A stretch of 11,064 nucleotides of DNA from NCBI GenBank assembly GCA_003550305.1, contig QKYT01000706.1, positions 9,295 through 20,358 of the forward strand, in the 5' to 3' direction. This document shows positions 7,310 to 11,064 of the stretch, piece after piece (positions within the stretch are counted from its first letter, which is position 1; the number at the start of each line of letters is the position of its first letter). Position numbers and translations under genes: made by a program. The DNA is from Glomus cerebriforme (Eukaryota; Glomeromycota; Glomeromycetes; Glomerales; Glomeraceae). The notes beneath the pieces were generated by a model. It saw only the letters and a program-made list of their open reading frames with translations. It was not told the origin of the DNA and ran no database searches.

Positions 7310-8560
7310 GTTCCTTTCTAAAAAAAAATCAGTTTCACAATTAAATTAATATTTTAGTGTTTCCAATGTCCAAACTCTGAAACCAACATAAGGTAAAAAA
7401 AAAGAAGTTTCGCAGCAAAATGATGCGAAACTTACCATTTCATTATCCTGAACTGAAACCTGTAAAAAAAATAAAGGAACGTTAATCAACGTTTCTAATT
7501 AAAAAAAAGAAATTTTGCAACAAAACGTTGCGAAACTTACACATTTCGTTACCCAAACCTGAAATCTATAAAAAAAAAATAAGAAACGTTAATCAACGTT
7601 TCTAATTAAAAAAAACAAAAAAAAAGAAGTTTCGCAACAAAACATTGCGAAACTTACACATTTCGTTACCCAAACCCAAAATCTATAAAAAAATAAGAAA
7701 CGTTAATCTACGTTTCTAATTGAAAATAAATCAAAAAAAAAGAAGTTTCACAACAAAATATTGCGAAACTTATCCATTTCATCTCCAAACCCGAAATCTA
7801 TATATATATATATAGAAGAAACATTAATCAATGTTTCTAATTAAAAAAATTAAAAAAAAAGTTTCGCAATAAAATATTGCGAAACTTACCCATTTCGTCC
7901 CAAATTCGAAATCTATTAAAAAAATAATAAAAATCAAAGTTTCTAATTAAAAAATTCAAAAAAAAAGAAGTTTCGCAATAAAATATTGTGAAATGTACCT
8001 CAAACCCGAAATCTATAAAAAAATAAAAAAAAAAAGAAGTTTCGTAACAATTTGTCACGAAACTTACCCATTTTGTCCCAAATTTGAAATCTATTAAAAA
8101 AAAATAAAAAGAAACGTTAACGTTTCTAATCAAAAAAATCAAAAAAAAAGTTTCGCAATAAAATATTGCGAAACTTACCCATTTCATCTCCAAACCTCAG
8201 AAAAAAAATGAAAAGAATCATTAATCAATGTTTCTAATTAAGAAAATAAAATGAAACTTATCCATTTCGTTACCCAAACCTGAAATCTATAAAAAACAAT
8301 AAAAAAACGTTTTAATTAAAAATTAATGCAAAAAAAGTTCTTTTGCAAAACTCACTCTATTATATCGAGCCTGAACCTATAAAAAAAATAAAGAAACGTT
8401 AATATATTGCGAAACTTATCCATTTAGTTGCGCTGAACCAAAACCTATAAAAAAAATAAAATAAAGAAACGTTAATAGACGTTTCTAATTGAAAAAAAAA
8501 TCAAAAAAATTTACTAAGTTTCGCAATAAACTTACCATTTATATTCCCAAAACCATAACC
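7310..8560. repeat. Palindrome-bearing satellite array, about 117-bp unit
   Basis: Eight clear units are anchored by a GAAGTTTCGCAA-like arm at 7404, 7509, 7626, 7742, 7859, 7967, 8036 and 8148. Spacings are mostly 105-117 bp, with one short unit of 69 bp. Decayed remnants flank the array on both sides (7310-7400 and 8220-8560). Each unit holds palindrome A, a 27-nt hairpin with arms AGTTTCGCAA / TTGCGAAACT. A conserved linker with CCATTTCGT and AATCTATAAAAAAA follows. Palindrome B has arms GAAACGTT / AACGTTTC around AATC. Units differ by point changes and A-run length, so the array is old. The minus-strand open frame over 7837-8193 arises from the repeat and is Phe/Asn-rich low complexity, not a gene. 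Function unknown; a satellite, or a tandemly amplified intron-exon piece, are the options. Confidence 0.85.
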
Positions 8561-8812
8561 TAAAAAACTATCAATAAATATCGACTTTTTTGAGCTACTT
8601 ATTAGAATCAAATTATTAATCGATGATGATATTATTGATTATTAAAAAATATAAATTTATATTTTATATAATAAAAATAGTCTAGTAATTAAACTTAAGT
8701 TATTACTTCGTTCGGATACAGATTTTGGTTAAAAAAGTTTGCCAAAATTAAAATTTGAAAATTCAGCCAACTTTAAGACATCACATATTATGTCAATCAG
8801 TGATAATATCCA
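8561..8812. other. AT-rich DNA with a hairpin
   Basis: No coding signal. ATTTTGG at 8722-8728 pairs with CCAAAAT at 8742-8748 (loop 13 nt). The surrounding text resembles the noncoding ends of DNA transposons, but no matching partner end is seen. Weakly inverted ATGTCA/TGACAT motifs near 8790 and 8969 could bound a small MITE that contains the GC-rich cluster between them; this is tentative. Confidence 0.3.
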
Positions 8813-8932
8813 TCCCAGGTAGAAAGTTTTGATCCAGGGTAGATGTGCAAAAATCCCAGGTACTACCCTGGATGCATCCGGGTAACTACCCGGGGTTTTT
8901 GATCAGAACGGCGCTTCATAACCTGGAACATT
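8813..8932. repeat. GC-rich cluster of related hairpins (CCAGG / CCGGG type)
   Basis: CCAGG-TACTAC-CCTGG (8856-8871) and CCGGGT-AACT-ACCCGG (8878-8893) are two hairpins placed seven bases apart. Single copies of the same arms lie at 8813 (TCCCAGGT), 8833 (CCAGGGTAG) and near 8921 (ACCTGG). The base composition contrasts with the AT-rich surroundings. It looks like the inside of a small nonautonomous element or a protein-binding array. No coding potential. Confidence 0.55.
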
Positions 8933-9530
8933 TTAAGGATGCCCAGATTAAATAACATGTGATCTTACTGACATTTTTAAATGTTTTTTAATTCTTAAAT
9001 AAATCTTTAAGGAGCGGATGCCTCGTTTGTTGCAAATTTTGCCTTGGAAAGGTATGCTATTTATTATATTTAGCTGAACGAATTTTTAAATATAAAAACT
9101 TAATTGTATGAATAATAAAAGATTAAAATATAGTATTAAGCTGTAAAATATGTTTATTTATAGTAAGTTAAAATAAATAAAATCGGAAATAAAAAAAAAG
9201 AAATAACTGATTTCCTCCAAAAATTGCAATTATTAGAACTCTGGAAGAATGGTTGAAATCTTAAAATAAAAAAAAATTGGTATGGTCTTATTTATTTTTT
9301 ATTAATAATTCTTTTCTTAATTAACCGCAGGTTTTTATTTTTTTTTTTAAATCGGTTTTTTTTTTAATGTAAAAATATACATATATGAAATCACCGGCGG
9401 TGATCCTCATTACCGGTGAATTTCACAGGTCTAATAATATTTTTGTAAAAATTTGAAAATTCGATTTTTACATTTTTGTTTAAGAAAAATTTTTAAATTG
9501 AAATATAAAATTTTTTTTTTTTAGAGTAAA
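8933..9530. other. AT-rich noncoding DNA
   Basis: Long A and T runs and no convincing reading frame. The only structured piece is the inverted repeat listed at 9386-9425. No RNA gene was recognised. Confidence 0.45.
9386..9425. repeat. Inverted repeat with CACCGG core
   Basis: TGAAATCACCGG at 9386-9397 pairs with CCGGTGAATTTCA at 9413-9425 with one bulged base and a 15-nt spacer. A nested palindrome TCACCG/CGGTGA sits at 9391-9403. GC-rich against strongly AT-rich flanks; it could form a hairpin or be the fused ends of a small transposon. Function unknown. Confidence 0.6.
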
Positions 9531-9562
9531 ATTGGACCAATCAGATATATATATATATTGGA
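9531..9562 (+). promoter_or_regulatory. CCAAT box plus TATA-like promoter
   Basis: ATTGGACCAAT (9531-9541) is a palindrome carrying CCAAT in both orientations. ACCAATCAGA fits the NF-Y (HAP complex) consensus. It is followed at once by a run of TATATATATATA (about 9545-9557) and another ATTGG. The first downstream ATG is at 9646, about 90 bp on, so this is a plausible promoter for the coiled-coil gene that follows. Confidence 0.5.
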
Positions 9563-9724
9563 CGAGTAGTTTGAGTAAGGGTTTCGGCATTTATTTAAAT
9601 TAGCATAAATATAAAATAGGTTCATTACTTTTTACAGTTTACATTATGGAATTCGCTTTTAACTCTGCAATTTTGCCAAAAAATTGTCTTTTATAATGCC
9701 AATATTTTAAAATAAATAAAATAA

Positions 9725-10444
9725 AATAATAATTTTATTTTTTTCGAAAAAAAAAAAATCCATCAAATATTTTTCCAAGAAAAAAACTCACCAATTCAAA
9801 TTCCATTGAAGAAATGGTGCGATAGTGAAAATTCTTTGCAGAAATTCATTGTTTCAATTCTTAGTAAAAGACGTTTTGGACAAGAACATACTCCAGCAGC
9901 TGATGCTACTTATCAAGAAGTAAAAGATATAGCTAAGGGTACTAATAAAGCTAAGAAGAACAAGCTGGTAATTTATCTGATGCGATGGTAAGAGCGCTTT
10001 TAGCAAAAGCACCAACTTGTGATCAACAAGATAGAGCAGATGAAATAATTGATCTTGGTGAAGAATTGGGAGGAAAAAAAAAGGAACAACTTATTAAAGT
10101 TGCCAGAACATATCGTCAACTTGAACGAAATACTCCAAAAGCAGGTCAACCATCTGCACTTTGTAAAAAAAAACCGAGACATAAAGAACTTGATGGATTA
10201 GTTCAAGCTCAAGATCCAACCGGAAAAAAGGATCCACAACCTCCACCTTCATCNAAAGACGACGAAATTAAGAAATTAAAAAAAGAAATTAAAAAATTGA
10301 AAAAAGAATTAAAAAATTGTGAAAATAAATCTGGTGATAAACCACCTAAAAAAGGTGAGAATAAAGCAGAAACTAATCCTGTTGGAGGAGTTAAAATGCC
10401 AAGGATTGAAAAGAAAGATGGTGATTTCGTTGTTAATGGAAATA
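9725..10444 (+). pseudogene. Lys-rich coiled-coil gene, frameshifted and cut by a transposon
   Basis: One frame open from 9725 carries LKKWCDSENSLQKFIVSILS and AADATYQEVKDIAKGTN, stopping at 9989-9991. The next frame, with ATG at 9985, carries ALLAKAPTCDQQDRADEIID, KEQLIKVARTYRQLERNTP, a Pro-rich linker and a Lys/Glu coiled coil (about 10258-10320), then a Lys/Pro-rich tail. The two read as one protein if one G is missing in the GG at about 9967-9968. No ATG precedes the first part in frame. An upstream exon is therefore needed, perhaps from the ATG at 9646, though its donor site is weak. At 10443-10444 the reading enters the end of a Tc1/mariner element, so the final residues after NGNT come from the transposon. 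Family not recognised. An N at 10254 and the single-base shift allow for assembly error. Confidence 0.6.
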
Positions 10445-10468
10445 CAGGGGTTTGCAAAAAAAACCGGA

Positions 10469-10490
10469 ATTTAAGTCACGTGACTTAAAT
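10469..10490. repeat. Perfect 22-nt palindrome centred on CACGTG
   Basis: The core AAGTCACGTGACTT extends symmetrically to 10469 and 10490. It lies 25 bp inside the transposon end, where Tc1-type transposases bind subterminal sites. The central CACGTG is also an E-box (bHLH site). Either use is inferred. Confidence 0.7.
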
Positions 10491-10622
10491 GATTGTCACA
10501 AATCCAATTTAAGACTGATCGACACCATGTAAACAAACATTTAAACTGTGACTTTTAGCATTACAGTACCACACGCTTTACCCCTTTTTTCTTTGAAAAA
10601 ATTTTTCCTACAATAATTTAAA

Positions 10623-11064
10623 ATGACTGTTTCTGAAAAAAAAGGCAGCTTGAAGTCCTATTACATTATTGGAACCAAGGAGTGCGTTCAGTTCCTGAAT
10701 TACATAAAATTACAAAGATTCCACGTTCAACTCTTTATGATAATAAAAAAATTAAAGGAAAAANAAACTATAAGTCACAAAGGAGGGAACGGACGATCCA
10801 AAAAAATAGCCTCTGAAATATCACGAGCAATAGGCCAGTATATTCGTCAAGATAAATCTATCCCACTCAAAAATATTGTTAATAAAGTGTCACAAAAAGG
10901 TGTTCAGTTTCATTATTCAACTGTTTCAAGACATCTGACGAGTGCTGGATATAAAAAAGCTTTACCAAAAACCACACCAATGCTCACACAAACACATAAG
11001 GAAAAGAGAGTTGAATGGGCCATAAAATATTCAAATTACAATTGGAAAAAAGTGTTATTTACAG
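10623..11064 (+). pseudogene. Tc1/mariner transposase, N-terminal part, frame-disturbed
   Basis: An ATG at 10623 starts a frame open to the right edge. Family-like sequence lies in that frame only before an A8 run (10636-10643) and after about 10766. Between these, the next frame carries RQLEVLLHYWNQGVRSVPEL and IPRSTLYDN, a helix-turn-helix. After a second shift near the N at 10764 come HKGGNGRSKKIASEISRAIG (second helix-turn-helix region), YSTVSRHLTSAGYKKALPK and EWAIKYSNYNWKKVLFT. The window ends just before the first catalytic Asp expected after LFT. The two shifts compensate each other; both lie in A-rich sequence, one beside an N, so assembly error is possible. Role: cut-and-paste DNA transposition at TA sites. 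Confidence 0.75.

Larger units (their letters stand above)
10445..11064 (+). mobile_element. Left part of a Tc1/mariner-type transposon
   Basis: After a TA at 10443-10444 the sequence CAGGGGTTTGCAAAA begins. Start with CAG directly after TA is the usual layout of Tc1/mariner (IS630 superfamily) ends. About 180 bp of terminal region, including a 22-nt palindrome, precedes a transposase reading that runs off the right edge. The right end and the second TA are outside the window. The insertion lies inside the coding region of the coiled-coil gene. Confidence 0.75.

Noticed and set aside
7837..8193. Minus-strand open frame of 118 codons, rich in Phe and Asn
   Set aside because: It lies wholly in the satellite array; its repeats follow the DNA unit, and A/T runs create the Phe/Lys-type codons. 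No independent coding signal.
7310..8560. CRISPR-like array
   Set aside because: Intervening sequence is as conserved as the palindromes and there are no unique spacers or cas genes; it is a satellite.
10000..10457. Two minus-strand open frames
   Set aside because: Both are antisense to the Lys-rich coiled-coil gene; Phe/Ser-rich translations mirror its Lys/Glu codons.

Overview
The window looks like repeat-rich, very AT-rich nuclear DNA of an early-diverging filamentous fungus, most likely an arbuscular mycorrhizal fungus (Glomeromycotina, Rhizophagus-like). This is inferred from three things: short 64-81 nt GT-AG introns, a zinc-ribbon/nuclease repeat family and a spliced Uma2-type nuclease gene that I associate with such genomes, and dense decayed mobile DNA including a Tc1/mariner copy. 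Two N positions (10254, 10764) show it is draft assembly.

Left part (1-4626): a run of broken genes. First comes the tail of a probable retropepsin-like ORF (1-551), then a small minus-strand helix-turn-helix-like ORF (658-1112). A divergent intergenic region follows, with two clusters of an 11-bp repeat. Next are a coiled-coil/tail-anchored protein (1532-2334) and an A32-like (FtsK/HerA-type) packaging ATPase (2385-3220), broken by TGA codons and a frameshift. Overlapping the ATPase end is a six-repeat treble-clef zinc-ribbon array fused to a Vsr-like PD-(D/E)XK nuclease (3198-4626), broken by three indels.

Middle (4627-6992): the only gene that reads intact is on the minus strand (5039-6394). 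It has seven exons and encodes a 310-residue Uma2-family nuclease-like protein; no single-frame ORF reveals it. On its far side lies a second, diverged copy of the ATPase C-terminus (6549-6738), followed by the N-terminus of a Polinton-type integrase (6790-6992). ATPase plus integrase suggests relics of Polinton/Maverick-like or virus-like elements.

Right part (6993-11064): a ~1.25 kb satellite (about 117-bp unit, two palindromes per unit, and splice-site-like sequences on the minus strand). Then follows AT-rich DNA with GC-rich hairpin clusters and a CCAAT/TATA promoter. Last is a lysine-rich coiled-coil gene with one frameshift, cut at a TA by a Tc1/mariner element that runs off the right edge.

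Overall this is a graveyard of virus-like and transposon genes around one apparently intact spliced nuclease gene.
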